Shown: piece by piece, positions 23,419-36,432 of the stretch | Position numbering within the stretch: position 1 is the stretch's first letter | Layout of the letters: the number at the start of each line of letters is the position of its first letter | Assembly (NCBI GenBank): GCA_003254905.1 | Contig: QANU01009643.1 | Span: 18,096-82,095, forward strand | Direction: 5' to 3' | Source: Nissolia schottii | Lineage: Eukaryota > Streptophyta > Magnoliopsida > Fabales > Fabaceae | Length of the DNA stretch: 64,000 nt | Made by a program: the position numbers and the translations under genes | Notes under the pieces: model-generated | Seen by the model: only the letters and a program-made list of their open reading frames with translations | Database searches by the model: none | What the model was told of the DNA's origin: nothing

Positions 23419-24640
23419 GGTCAGAGTTTCGTTAACTATGTTAATGTGAGCGAAAGCGCGTTTAAATTTAAGTGGAGAATAAAGAAATAAATTAAAGTAT
23501 GTAAACAGTACTTTAGGGTAGGATTCATCATTACTATTCACACTAATAAAATATAACAAAAAATTACATAATAGATTTTAACACGAAAAACTTTCTCTGA
23601 AAAAAATAATCATGGAACAAACGTTGAAAACATATGCTGCATTTTAAAAATAATTATAATATCCCAACTACATTTATGTATAAATATAATGTATTCAAGG
23701 GAGTCTCTCGTTACAATGTATAGTAGAATACTCAAAACACAAGCTATGTTTGGATTGGTGGAAGAGGGGAATGAAATGAAGGGAGGTGGAATTGTCATGA
23801 GTTCCTTAAAAGAACAGAATACAGAATAATGGAATAGATTTCATCTCATTCCCTATTTTCTCCCATTTTTCTTCCCCCCAAATTGGGAGGAATAAGATGG
23901 GGGCGTCAAACTGATTAATTGCTTCTTTAATAAAATTACTCGTTTATCCTTTAAACCCTTTCATGATTTCTTACGTGCAACCCAATGGTTTTTCTTCTAT
24001 CCGTTCTTCTACAGTTCTGTGTTTTTTCACTACTCTTCTCTTCTTTGTGTTTCTCTACTCCTCACCTCCAATTGCTTTCCATATTAGTTATTTACGCTCA
24101 CATTGAAACAAAATATTTTCCTTACATTCATCGTTATATCGCTGTAATCGTCACATTATACTCATTGTTATATTGTTGTCCCTACATTTCTCCTCTGTTT
24201 GCTCATAAAATTCATTATTTAAATAGTATATTTCTAACTTCAAAATGTCACCTTCGTATTGCAGTCAATACACACTGATCATAGGGGTAAAAATTGAGTA
24301 TCAAGAACATAGGATGTTCACCGCCACCATCCATACCCAAAGTCCATATCCATATCCATATATATGTTAAAACCGATGACCAATTACTTGTTCTAATTCA
24401 CTTCAAAAGTAGTAAAAGTTATAACCGCTAAAAGAGCGAAAATAACGGAAGAATGAAAAAAAAATTGGATCTCTCGTGGCGACTTTGTTTTCAGCGACAT
24501 GTATATTGTTGAGAAAAATGACTCTAATGTCGCTAGTTTGGTCGCTAGGCCTAATATTTATAACACTGACAATATAAATTGCAGGGATACATACAATATA
24601 TGGCAATGACTTTTATTATATCGCTGGTATAAGTGCATAA
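23419..24640. other. Intergenic region, no gene seen
   Basis: AT-rich DNA. A 97-aa frame at 23985-24278 is hydrophobic low-complexity with no recognisable family. A segment at about 23745-23900 (ggattggtggaagagggga..) has MITE-like composition, but the ends were not established. Confidence 0.5.
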
Positions 24641-24649
24641 TTATGCCAA

Positions 24650-25262
24650 CGATATTCGACGTTGCTAAAAAATATCAACTCTACGATGACGACTCCTAAT
24701 GTTGTTGCTATACATTGCACATACAACAATAATTCTACAAGTTGTTGTCATAGATCAACTTCTATAACAACAATTTTCAAGGTTGTTGGGAAAGAGCAAC
24801 ACTACGACATCAATTTTTAATGTCTTTGCCATAAATTGAATATACAACAACAATAATTTTTATTATTGTTGTCATAGATCAAACTCTACGACAACAACTT
24901 TTAATATTGCTAGAAAAGAGTCACTCTACGACAACGATATTTATTGTCACTAATATAAACCATACTCTATGGCAACAACTTTCGTTGTCGCTGGGAAATA
25001 TCATTTATACGAGCTAACATAGATGAAACTCTATCGCAGCGACTTTCAATGTCGTTGATAAAGATCAATTATATGAAAACAATACTTGGTATTGTTGCAA
25101 TGAGTGCATTGTACAACAACAATATCGGTACAATATATTATCATTGCTGAAAAAAATTAATTTTATAATATCAATGCTTAATGTCATTGAAAAAGTGCAC
25201 TTGCTACAACAACGGAAAATATTGCTAGTATAGACGCTATTGTAGGATAGCAACATTAAAAT
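24650..25262. repeat. Degenerate ~40-bp tandem array of hairpin units
   Basis: About fifteen diverged units of roughly 40 bp follow the pattern 'ctacgacaacaactttt-aatgttgttgc-ataga-tcaa'. Clear examples start near 24722, 24765, 24801, 24841, 24884, 24923 and 24962. Each unit contains a short inverted repeat (gacaacaa../..ttgttgtc), so the array is a string of weak hairpins. This is typical of subterminal regions of some plant DNA transposons, but the element's ends are not visible and may lie in the gap. Confidence 0.75.
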
Positions 25263-25510
25263 TTAATGTCGCCAAAAAGGATTAAATAATATCATGGCCC
25301 AAGTGCGTGTGTGCACATTCGCCATAACTTTGAAAATTCATTGTGGCTTTAACAAAAAATTAAAAATGTGACAAATCGATAATTATGCACCACTCCCCTA
25401 AATGCAAAAACAATGACATATGACGCTAGGCAAGTCTCAGATTTATTTCTATTCCATACCTATCATGTCTCGACCTGAATTCCCTTTATTTAAAATGGTT
25501 TTTTTTTTTT

Positions 25511-26210
25511 NNNNNNNNNNNNNNNNNNNNNNNNNNNNNNNNNNNNNNNNNNNNNNNNNNNNNNNNNNNNNNNNNNNNNNNNNNNNNNNNNNNNNNNNNN
25601 NNNNNNNNNNNNNNNNNNNNNNNNNNNNNNNNNNNNNNNNNNNNNNNNNNNNNNNNNNNNNNNNNNNNNNNNNNNNNNNNNNNNNNNNNNNNNNNNNNNN
25701 NNNNNNNNNNNNNNNNNNNNNNNNNNNNNNNNNNNNNNNNNNNNNNNNNNNNNNNNNNNNNNNNNNNNNNNNNNNNNNNNNNNNNNNNNNNNNNNNNNNN
25801 NNNNNNNNNNNNNNNNNNNNNNNNNNNNNNNNNNNNNNNNNNNNNNNNNNNNNNNNNNNNNNNNNNNNNNNNNNNNNNNNNNNNNNNNNNNNNNNNNNNN
25901 NNNNNNNNNNNNNNNNNNNNNNNNNNNNNNNNNNNNNNNNNNNNNNNNNNNNNNNNNNNNNNNNNNNNNNNNNNNNNNNNNNNNNNNNNNNNNNNNNNNN
26001 NNNNNNNNNNNNNNNNNNNNNNNNNNNNNNNNNNNNNNNNNNNNNNNNNNNNNNNNNNNNNNNNNNNNNNNNNNNNNNNNNNNNNNNNNNNNNNNNNNNN
26101 NNNNNNNNNNNNNNNNNNNNNNNNNNNNNNNNNNNNNNNNNNNNNNNNNNNNNNNNNNNNNNNNNNNNNNNNNNNNNNNNNNNNNNNNNNNNNNNNNNNN
26201 NNNNNNNNNN
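25511..26210. other. Assembly gap of 700 N
   Basis: An exact run of 700 N, bordered by T10 on the left and A9 on the right. The homopolymer edges suggest the unresolved sequence is low-complexity or repetitive. Frames reported across it are meaningless. Confidence 1.
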
Positions 26211-26394
26211 AAAAAAAAATGATTTTATTTTATGTGATATCATAATAGTTAATTTTACCTACTTTCAAATATATCTTTTTTATTGAGCAAGGTAAATAAG
26301 TGGATGGTGACATATCGGTGATACAACATACTTAATGGATGGAACACGCTATTTCCTTTAAAAAAGATTTCTATTTCCCTCTTTTTTATTCTTA

Positions 26395-26640
26395 TGGGCT
26401 GGACAATACTTTATGAAAGGAATTGTTTTGATCTCTAGGAAAAAAAAAAGTTAAATTAACAAATGTTCTTAAAGCACTTATTAAGAAATTTAAAATAGAA
26501 TATTTTATTATTTTTAATACTTTTAATACATTAAATACTTTACATTTTTATTTTTTAATACATACTCATCTTTTATGTGTTCTTTAACAAGTGCTCTAAG
26601 AGCACTATTTAATAAAACCCAGAAAAAATAAATTAAAGAC
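26395..26640. mobile_element. Possible small MITE
   Basis: Near 26462-26482 the sequence reads aatgttcttaaagcactta, and near 26578-26605 tgttctttaacaagtgctctaagagcacta. The repeated AAGTGCTCTTAAGAACA-like words in opposite orientation around an AT-rich core look like MITE TIRs. No convincing target duplication was found. Confidence 0.3.
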
Positions 26641-26996
26641 AAAAACATATTTTTTGGGTCAAGAATTAAAGACAGACAACAGAGCCACGTAACGTCCATT
26701 TCTGCTTGGGCTTCTAGAGCGGGTCGGTGCTGGGCAAGGCTCTAATTTAATCCATCAATCACTCATTAAATGGACTTTTACCAATAAATTCAAGCACCAT
26801 TTAAGCTAATAACTGCACCCACCCAGTTTCCACATGCAAATCGTTTCCCCCTATCAAGCTAAATCAATCAAAAAGGAAAACATCACAATTCACAAGTATA
26901 TGAACTCCATTACTCCGTGATTATAGCAAATATAATAAAGTCATCAACCCATCCGTCACCCTATACTCATACATACACACATCTTGTTCTACAATA

Positions 26997-27407
26997 ATGG
27001 CTTCATTATTAGGCAACCATTCTAACTACCAAAGGCTTCGAAATGAAGAGGCGCTGAACGAAGAAACACTAAGAAGAGAAGTGAAAAAAGCAAGGGCTTG
27101 GCTTAAGTTTAGGGCTCTAGCAGGTAGGAGAAGGCCAAGGGTTCGTGTTGCTGGCTTGAGGAGGTTCATAAAAAAGAGGACAAAGTTTATATCTAGGTTA
27201 AGAGTGTCTTGGGGTAAGGCTTTGAAGAAATTGAGGAATGGGCAGAGTCACATGAATGATCTCTTCGGGGGAAATTTTCTGTTCTTGCAAGCCAATCCTA
27301 CTCCTTTTGGGTGCCGTGAGAAATTATCTTATTACAACAATATGGGCTATTATCATCGTCAAGGATTATCTACAACAACAGCGTATTCTGTTAAAAGGAT
27401 CGCTTAA
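26997..27407 (+). CDS. Small, strongly basic uncharacterised protein (136 aa)
   Basis: An intronless ORF with no recognised domain. The first ~30 residues are mixed and acidic-leaning (NYQRLRNEEALNEETLRRE). Residues about 30-82 are very rich in Arg and Lys (VKKARAWLKFRALAGRRRP, LRRFIKKRTKFISRLRVSWG, KALKKLRNG) and could form amphipathic helices that bind nucleic acid or membrane. The tail after MNDLFGGNFLF is Tyr/Gly/Thr-rich. There is no signal peptide or membrane segment. Composition, a clean single frame and a conserved-looking block (RRFIKKR..MNDLFGGN) suggest a real plant gene; I believe related small plant proteins exist but cannot name one. The ATG follows an AT-rich leader (atcttgttctacaataatgg), a good plant start context. 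It has no functional neighbours. Confidence 0.75.
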   Translation: MASLLGNHSNYQRLRNEEALNEETLRREVKKARAWLKFRALAGRRRPRVRVAGLRRFIKKRTKFISRLRVSWGKALKKLRNGQSHMNDLFGGNFLFLQANPTPFGCREKLSYYNNMGYYHRQGLSTTTAYSVKRIA

Positions 27408-28790
27408 TTATAAGGAACTTTTCCTTTCCTTACAAGAGATATATGTATGTACCAAATCCGACTCTATGTGGTAAATACTTTTCGTCCTTTTGCCATAAGT
27501 TATGTTTTGCGTATGCTTCTTAATTAGTTTGTACTGAATTGAACTACAACCCCAAAATAGTATGATTTTGATACGTAATTTCAATTTTTGATAATTAGTT
27601 TTTTTTTTTTTAACTTTTGTCTATAATAAATATATTGTCTGCTTAAAACAAAAGCAAAATTTTTGTACAAGTCTAGACCATATTTAATGCATGGTTCAAA
27701 AACCTTATCAATCATTAATTTTAACTTATTCTAAATCCAAAAAAAAATTATTAAGGTGTAATTTTTTTAAAAAAAAAATATTAAGAAACAAACACATATT
27801 AAACCCAAAAAAAAAAAAATACGTTCGTTGATTTCTATGTTACTATTTATCAGAAATTCTAAACCCTATAAACTTTTATCATCTTATTTCTTATTTCTAT
27901 GGCACATGTTCTATATTCCTTCATTGAAAAATCCTGTTTAAATAGTTCTTCTGTATTTATATAATACAGCATATACAAATACAATGATAAATAGCATGGT
28001 CTCTGTATAATTAGAAAATATGGTTAATTATATTGCCATTGGCAAATTTCACAATAATTCTTCTTCGCATTTACTTAATTATCCGGCCGGCAAGTGATCC
28101 ATTGACGTGGGATAAGGTGTCACTGTTAACAACAAACAATATTTTCATTTTTAACTACTTTGATATTTTCTTATTTTTTCTCTTTTATAATTGTATTTCT
28201 TTAATTTTTTTATACATGTTAGTTTATATTTTTGAGATTTTTTCCGATCAAGCAATTAAAGTATAAAGTTTTAATTGAAACGTAAGTTTTTAAAATTTTC
28301 AACCGTGGAAACTTTTCATTCCTGATTTTTTAAGAAGTATCTGTAGTCAAATTTAATGGTTATTTCACTTCTAATACTTTTTAAAAATTATTCAAGTGAC
28401 TTATTTTGTTTATTAAACTTTCAAAAATATCAATTCCTTTTTTTTAGATAAGAACATCACAATTTTTTTTCTTTTTATTATTTTTGACATTCGAACATAA
28501 CAATTAAACATCCCACGTTCCCACTACCTAGATATGTAGGCGCGGAAGGGCCACCGTCCAATTATTGATTTGTGCTTGTATTATATGATGATGACAATTC
28601 GTTGAGTCAACTGACACCATCATGAAGTCACTTGACCTTTTTTATTTTAGATAAGATATGAAGAAAAAAAAATTATTGTGAAATGTTAATTATAAGAACT
28701 ATTAGGAGGTTTAAATAGGTAGGAGTTCGAATAAATTCTTTTTGTGAGAAATACACAACCACTTATGGTCAACCCTCATTTGTCTAACTT
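27408..28790. other. Intergenic region, no gene seen
   Basis: Very AT-rich with poly-A/T runs (27599-27611, 27770-27780, 27808-27820). The frame at 28033-28266 is hydrophobic, AT-driven and not gene-like. Confidence 0.6.
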
Positions 28791-28793
28791 AAT

Positions 28794-29592
28794 ATTAGGA
28801 CTGTTAAATGGATAAATTTTACATGCAAAAATTAAGTTTGTGAAAATTAAAAAAAATAGTTCGACCTGTTTAGACCGGCGTGCTAAATGGGTCAACCCGT
28901 GATTTTTTTTAAATACTAAAATTTTAAAAGTTTTATTTTGAACTCTAAATTTTATTTTGAAGTTTAAGAGTTTAGAGTTTAACTATTTGAACTTATAATT
29001 GAGCATGTTTAACTATTTGATATACTTAACTACTTAACTATATTTATATTACTATACATGTGAAGAGTTATGACATAGATTTGATAAATTTTGCATTCCA
29101 TTCCTTCAATGAGTGCATACGCCCTACAAGTTGATATATAGTTTCAAACCTTGTTTATTATTGATTAATTTACAAGAAAGATTTCTAATTGTGTTTTTAA
29201 TCAATAATATAACAATACTCGCATCAATGTTATATGTTGTCATTTAATTAATGAAATTATATTAATTTATGAATCGATTTCAAATAGCATTTGATATATT
29301 TCAAACAAAATAGTTGAAGGAACAAAAAAGATAATATAATATCGCAATCAACCATTTAAACTATTTTTTCGATTAATTAATAGATAGATGATAAAAAATA
29401 ACTAAAAATGATTGCGCATACTTATTCACAACTTTATATTTAAAACCATAAAAAATAGTCCAAAATTTTAAATTTTTTTAAAAATAAAAACGGGCTGACT
29501 AGCTGACCCTTTTAGACCTGCAAATTGACCATAAACGAGCTGGACCCTAAAAAGAGACATAATTTTAGTCTAGTCCGTTTGACACCCCTATT
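28794..29592. mobile_element. Possible decayed hAT-like element
   Basis: The left end reads ttaggactgttaaatgg, and the right end reads tccgtttgacacccctat, an imperfect TIR pair (TAGGnnTGTnAAA / TTTGACACCCCTA). Near both ends are words of the type 'gacctgtttagaccgg' and 'gacccttttagacctgc', as in hAT subterminal DNA. Flanks acttaata and atttaata (7 of 8 matching) could be an 8-bp duplication. The interior is AT-rich and non-coding. Confidence 0.45.
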
Positions 29593-29773
29593 TAATAATA
29601 ACAAGCCAAAAGGAAAGTTTTGTGTCCTCTCAAATGCAATTTTGAGGGCTGGCCGTCACAATTTTGATTTTGGTAAATATCATTTTGGTAAAAAAGTTTT
29701 TCTAATGAAGAGTAATAAGAATTGTAAAACAAATTCAGAAAGATTTTTAGTTATAGATACTTTTTTTTTTTAA

Positions 29774-29926
29774 TCAATGCATTAGGACATTGATTAAGGA
29801 ATAAAAAAAATAACATTTTTAAGTTTTTACAACTTTGAATATATTAAAAAATTAAAAATCTCACTTTTCATTTAACTATTTTCACTTTTAACTTCTTGAA
29901 CAATGTCATTAGGGCATTAGATAATT
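29774..29926. mobile_element. Short MITE-like inverted repeat
   Basis: Begins tcaatgcattaggacattgatt and ends aacaatgtcattagggcatta, giving TIRs built on CAATGnnnTTAGGnCATTG around an AT-rich core of about 110 bp. Non-coding; superfamily not determined. Confidence 0.5.
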
Positions 29927-30022
29927 TTTCTCTCTTTTTTTTTTTTTATCTGTATAAAGTCTGAAGAAAGAGATTGTTTTGAAAAGAAAAAACAGAAGTA
30001 AATATATGGTTCAATTTTATGA

Positions 30023-30060
<38 letters not shown>

Positions 30061-31227
30061 ATTACCCATTTTAACTACTTTATTTGGTGTCTAACTTTTG
30101 TTTTTCCTTTTTCACCCTCCAATATTAATTTTATCTATGTTTTTTTTCATTATTTTTTTATTTCAACTATCGTATCCCACATCCATATACATATTTTAAA
30201 AAAATAACAATATAAGATTACTCTTACCTATTATCCACTACTTTATATTTAACAATGATAATTCAATACTTTGACAGAGACTCTGTGTCTGTTAAGGAAC
30301 ACTAGTATATATAATGTTAATTAGTAAATAAGTTTATATTGAAGTACCTATATCAAGTACATATTCAAGTATATATCACATACATACTCAAATTCGTATT
30401 CGAGTAATTCTACTTTTAGACTAAAGATTTTACAATAATACGCTGAAAAGATGGGAGAGGAAGGGTGCATTTATTTTATCTTATATTTTTTGGGTAATGA
30501 ATTTATTTTATCTTATTTGGAAAAAAAAAAGTTTTTGTGAAAAAAAATCAGGTTTCATATATTCTAATAATTTTTAAAGACAATATGAATTCCAACAAAA
30601 TAGTACAATTAAGTTATTTATTTAAAAATAGTATAATTAAGTCATTTATTTAAAGATCAATAAGTATATAGTATTATTCTAATTAATAAATAAAATTTGA
30701 ACAAAACCATTAGCTAGCTTTCTTGTTTTCATGCACCCCATTACGGAGACCGTTGTATCCCTCTGTTGGGTATGCTTATTAGTACGAAGGTAAAAGATTA
30801 CCACATCAACAAAATCTTTAATTAGAACCATTAATTTTTAACAGGGCATTAATTTTTGTAATTTGCTTTATCAAAATATTGTTTACGATAGAAAAAGAAG
30901 AGAGTAAATTTTAATATTATTATTATTATTATTATTATTCAATTTTGCTCTTGCTTATTTCCAGCTCAATCAGACAGTACGCTTGCTTAATCTGAGGTAA
31001 CACTTCAATGATAGTGAAATTAATGAGCGTAGCAGTGAGATTATGAGAAGAAAGCCAGAGTTATCCCCTGTAAAGGAAAAATTGTAATAAGGGATTAATT
31101 AACCCATAATCAATTACTGATTTCATGCTCTCCAGCTTTGTAAATTGTAATAATCATTCATTCTCATGTACTGCAAGCCCAATTACGAAAACCAAGGCCA
31201 GTAGTTGATGAGATGAGAATGCAATTA
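29927..31227. other. Intergenic region with microsatellites
   Basis: Contains (AT)n at about 30024-30056 and (ATT)n at about 30917-30940. Otherwise AT-rich sequence without genes. The last ~150 bp probably include the 3' UTR of the permease gene, which ends at 31228 on the minus strand. Confidence 0.6.
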
Positions 31228-34200
31228 TCATGCATCTGCAAATAAGTGATACTTTTGGATGTTGTTAACGATCAACCGAACCGCAGAAATCGTGGTTGCT
31301 ACCGTAAGCAGAGAAGAAAACGCGATGTTGAACCAATGCCATGCCTTCTTCTCTCTTCTAGCTGTCTTGCCCTTCACCTAAAATTGAACCATATCCAGAA
31401 ACATTTATAATGTGTTCCAAGTCTAACTAACTCTTTCTCTCTCTCTCTCTCTCTGAGTTTGTGTAGATAAAAGCTTGGTTTTGTGTAGTGCCATTATCAC
31501 AAGAAAAAAAATGTCATTTGTACCACAATATATTTGAAACAAAAATGATATTTATACCGCTCAAAAATATTCATTTAAGTGTTTGAGTAGATACAATTAG
31601 ATGTTTGTAGGTTGTATAAACAACATTATTGATTTTGAAAAATATCTCTTTCTTCACGAAATAAATCCTCTCTTCTTTTCTATTACTTTTTTATCACATT
31701 TTTTTTACTCTTACTTTTAATCATTTTGTGGGTAGAATCTACGTGGATGAAGAAAAAACGACTTCTCCACAACTAATTTAAGAATCTTTTCTATAAATAT
31801 TATTTGAATTTATGATTTATGAGATATTGTGTTCACTTACTTGTCATCTACTATTAAATGAAATCTTAATAAAATGTGAATCCTATTAATATTTCATCGA
31901 ATGACAAATGACTAATGAGTTAACATTGTGTTCTCTGACCAACAAATCCAAATAATATACCTCAATTCTCTCCTAACTTTTTCTCTCAACCAATGTTAAA
32001 AGTTGACCTTAATTGTGTGTCATTTTGAAGACGTCCAATAATGTGGTACTAATGACGTTACTAGAATCACAAATATATAATAACCTTGATGAAGAGCATG
32101 CTGGGAAACATGAAGGTGAGAGGAACCAGTGAAAAGGAGCCCAGCAAGTTCACAAAGTCACCCATAAAAGGAAACGCTGCGGCAACTAACGTGTTCCCTG
32201 AGAAGAAGAGCGCACGGAGGAGAAACAATCGCTTCAGGTTCTCCCCAGAATGCATGCCCTTGTTAAGGTCAAGGAATTTAGTGTCCAACGCCTCATGAAT
32301 TGGTGCTACAAACATCTGCATTTTTCAACAGGACAGAAAAGGTCGCCAATGTCAACGTTTAATCAATTAGAACATTTAATCCTTAATATCAAAGTACAAT
32401 ATGGTTAATTAGTCTACAATTGAATGTAGTAGTAGTTTTAGCCTCCGGATAAAAAATTGATGGGAACTAAAAGATAAGAAGATCTGACATGCTGGGAGGC
32501 TGTGGACTGGAGAAAGACCACGGCATTAACAAGGACGTTGATCCATTTGGGACCACTGAGATTTTCAGGGAGATACGCCGACACCACAGACCCGTAAGCC
32601 CAATAGCCCACCACGGTAACTCCATAATAGAACATCGCTCCCACCGTGTATTGCGCGTACAACGACCTCCTCATGTTCTCCACTGCTGGCTTTCGTAACG
32701 TAGACTACGTGTAGCAACAAATAAAGCAATCATTTACTGTGCTAACGTCATTTATATTTCGACACAAAAAATAGTGCGCCACAGATGAGGTTTTAATTCG
32801 CCTAGGAAAAGGATAGCGACCAACACTAAGTAATAATTGTAATATGGGACCTTACCTGTATCTCGGGAAGCAGACCGCTGGTGTTGCAGACAATGATCGC
32901 AGAAATTGCCCCAAGCGCATTGAACGCCTTGCTCACCTCGCTTCCACTAAGCTCATAATTTTTTTCCGAATTTGATTTTCCTTTCCAAATTTTAAAAAAC
33001 AAAAAACAGAGCATATGCATTATTTAAATTTAATTAATTTAATTTAATTTAATTAATTAATTAATTGTATTTAGCTACAATATTCTACGCACAAAAAAAT
33101 ATGACACGATGACGATTATTCGCTGTAACTTTAAAACAATTATTATGTTTAGTGCACAATGGATCCGATGTAATTATCTCAAAATTGTTTTAAGTAATTA
33201 TCACAGTAACATTATTTATATACATAATACTACATTTATTAACTCATATTTCATTCATTATTAGGCAATAATCTAATTAAATTCATATGTATAATGTGTA
33301 ATGAGTACAAATTGGTCTACTCCAACAGAAAATATTTCTATCTGTTTAGCTGAAAAAAGGAAAGCTTAATTTTACCATCTTTGACCAAAACTATGAGGAG
33401 GAGTATTATGTAGGAGAGGGTGAGCACCGCAGAAGCTGCTAGCCAATTTCTCATGGCAGATAACGTTGGGATGAAGAAGGAAAACATGAAGTACGCTACT
33501 CCTGTGATCACTATGTAATATTGGAGCCTCAATGGAGAATCATGAAATTCAGAATTGATTTCCTGCCATGAAATTAATTAACAATTACTTTCTATGAATT
33601 AATTCAATTCATCCCACCAAACCCCCACATTTAGTATAAAAGGCTTTTGCTAATTGTGAGTCAATAAAATTGATATATAATTATTAATTATACATTAAAA
33701 TGCTACATGAACTAATAATATAATTTTTCAAAAGAGACAGAGGAACGGAGGGAGCAACTGCTAGTTAGTCTAACTAGTACCTTGATTGCCTTGCCTCCAA
33801 GGAGGATGAAACCCATGTTTCCAAGGAGAAGGGTCAGAAACTGGAATACCCATGTGATGTGATACAGCTTCTTGCCTTCACAAAATTATGGAATTATTAT
33901 TCAAATTAATTAATAGTCTCCCTCATTTAAATCTTACGTGTATCATAAAGACAAGACTAAATCATCAAATTAGACCCAAAGTGGATAACTATTATCAAAA
34001 GTGGTTCCCTAAGTTTTAAAATTCTCGCAAGATTCCTAAAGTTGACTTAATCGGTAAGCATAAGGACTAATTAGACGGACATTAATTAATTTTAAGTACC
34101 TTGAGAAAATTTTAAAACTTCAAAAAATTAAATTTAAAATCAATTATCAATTTCACAGCGTAATATAATTCCATTAGTTCCATGTACATGTATTATATAT

Positions 34201-35025
34201 GCACAATAGCAAATCATTAAAATAATTCAACGGGATAACTAATTTTAAATTAGTCCATAAAATTTTGAAATTGACTTGAACAATATTTGTCATCTTCATG
34301 ATCTAACTGGACTTATATTGACTGATTTTAAAGATCTGGAGAGAATTTCAGAACTTTAAAAACGAATTTGAACCTGATTACCAATCTAGAAACTAATTAG
34401 ATGGTTGACTGATCTAGAGAATTATAAGCTCACCAAAAACATATCCCATAAGGTCTCTGTATCTGATGAATCTCTGGCCATCCACAAACTGGAATGCAGC
34501 CAAGAGCCAGTTGGCATAGGCTGTGTAGAAGCCCACAACAACTAGACACAGAATACCCCAAGTCCAACCCAGTGGCACCATTACCAGATTAGAAAAGGTT
34601 AGTATCCACCCGCAATTAAAGCTTGTCACCAGCATCAACCCCACTTGCTGCCACGAATCTGCAAAAATTGGAATCAATTCAATCCCATCACAAAATTCTC
34701 AAATTCGTCAAGGAAACCTGAAAATTTTGAAGACTTAACCAGCATAAATAAATAAAAAAAGTACTGGTCCTAGTGGTTGTGAGTTGAGTAGTATTTATCT
34801 CACACTAACATGGTTAATTACATGCACTATTGGACTGTTTCATAAAATTTAAATAGAACTGAGGAGAGAATAGATAGGATAGATAGATGTGTGGATTTCG
34901 TAGTTACCGTGGTCAATAGTATGAGCAGTAGCTGGGCCATGATCACTATTATTTTTTGGAGTACCATTTTCTTGGTCCTGTTCGAGGCTCAGACTGTGGC
35001 TTGCTCTGCCTTCGACTGCATCCAT
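31228..35025 (-). CDS. Proline-transporter (ProT)-like amino-acid permease, AAAP family
   Basis: Eight exons on the complement, in transcript order: 35025-34908, 34658-34434, 33875-33781, 33562-33376, 32980-32856, 32704-32489, 32315-32085, 31377-31228. All boundaries are GT-AG and keep frame; the product is 448 aa, close to plant ProTs (about 440). ProTs are plasma-membrane symporters for proline, GABA and betaine; the substrate here is inferred from family only. Seen: a hydrophilic N-terminus (1-39), then DSWQQVGL (40-47), RFIRYRDL (102-109), LLPEIQ (245-250), GYWAYG (283-288), many hydrophobic segments consistent with about 11 membrane spans, and a C-terminus ending HLFADA. The ATG at 35025 opens the only frame that joins exon 2. 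No disabling change was found. It is an isolated gene; introns hold AT-rich DNA and a short TTAAT repeat (33030-33065). Confidence 0.93.
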
Positions 35026-35673
35026 ATTGGAGGAATGGTAAAGAATAATAGCCTTTGCTCCTCAAATATCTTTACGGTGGAAACAAAGATTATATGACGC
35101 AAGGCTCAAGACTAAATAATATGGATGAATGACTAGATGGGTTCAATAAAAAGACAAAAATATGATTAAAGTGAGAGATATTAATGTTTACTGTGCACCT
35201 CATTAAGTGACACTTTGATTTGGACATGTACTAAAATGAGCATAGATCCAAGGGCTAAAAAGTACATAGTTAGTTTAAGGTATACTAAACATATTTAGAG
35301 GTTATCCACTTAAGATAATCTTGTGTGACCCGTGAAGAATTTATTTTTAGACACATAAACAAAAAAATGTGATAAATCTCATATGTATTTAAATATGTCT
35401 TTAATCATGTTGTGGATCCAACATTTTTTTGTGTGTGCATAAAAAAAATTCTTAGACACGTGTTCACTCAAAAATATCTATTTCCACTTCAATGGAAAGA
35501 CTTATTTAACCTCAATCTTCATTTAAAATTTCATCATTCAACCATCGCATATCACATTGCATCTCTTTGCGGTGAAAATGGCGCCTGCTATCGCCAGACA
35601 CCGATCAGTCCATTGAGCCCATCACGAGCCGCCCACCGATAAGTTTACTAACTACCTCTGATATCGTTGGATG
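35026..35673. other. Upstream region of the permease gene
   Basis: No gene. The 5' UTR and promoter of the minus-strand permease should lie here, but no TATA element was placed confidently. Confidence 0.5.
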
Positions 35674-36432
35674 TACATTTAAGGGTTAATTATATTTTTA
35701 GTCCTTGTAAAATTTCAAAGTTTGGTTTTAGTCCCTGTATAAAAATTTTAGTCCCTGTAAAAGTTAAAAATTTGGTTTTAGTCCCTGGGACTGGATGGGG
35801 GGTAACGGCGCTGACGTGGCCATTAATGGCACTGACGTGGCGTGCCACGTGAAACGTGGGATGCCACGTGGCACGACCCAAAATTTTAAAATTTGACCCA
35901 TATACCCACCCAACACTGCCCACCCGACCCGACCCGGAATTAATTTAAAATTAAAAAAAAAAGCAATGTGCGTCTGCTAGGTTGTTATCTGCTGTGTGGG
36001 AATACTGATAGTCCCTACTTTACTTAGGAAAATAATTAAGTTAACTGAAAGTAAGGACCCATTTTTTTTTTCTTTTTAAACATAAGTTATTGTTATGCGT
36101 CAGACTAGAGCCATGCGTGTGAACTATCATAGGTCTCATATAGTCGTATAACAGATAAATGCGGGCGTCGTCTGTCGTACACGTACATACATGAGCAGTA
36201 AAGTAAACAGTACCAAGTGGGTCCAACAGTTAAAGCCATACATGTCAGAAAGTCATATATACATATCATAGAGTCTTATATGCATCAGATACTGTACTAG
36301 TACATCAAAAGGGGCTATACATATCCTAAGTCCGTACATACTGTCAGGGCTACAAAATGACATACATCAAGGTACACATATAGCTAGGGCTACTGGCAAA
36401 AAGGTGTCGTCACTGATGACAGGGTCTGGGAA

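Noticed and set aside
25420-26286. Long frames on both strands across the gap
   Set aside because: They are open only because Ns have no stop codons; flanking real sequence gives fewer than 35 residues each.
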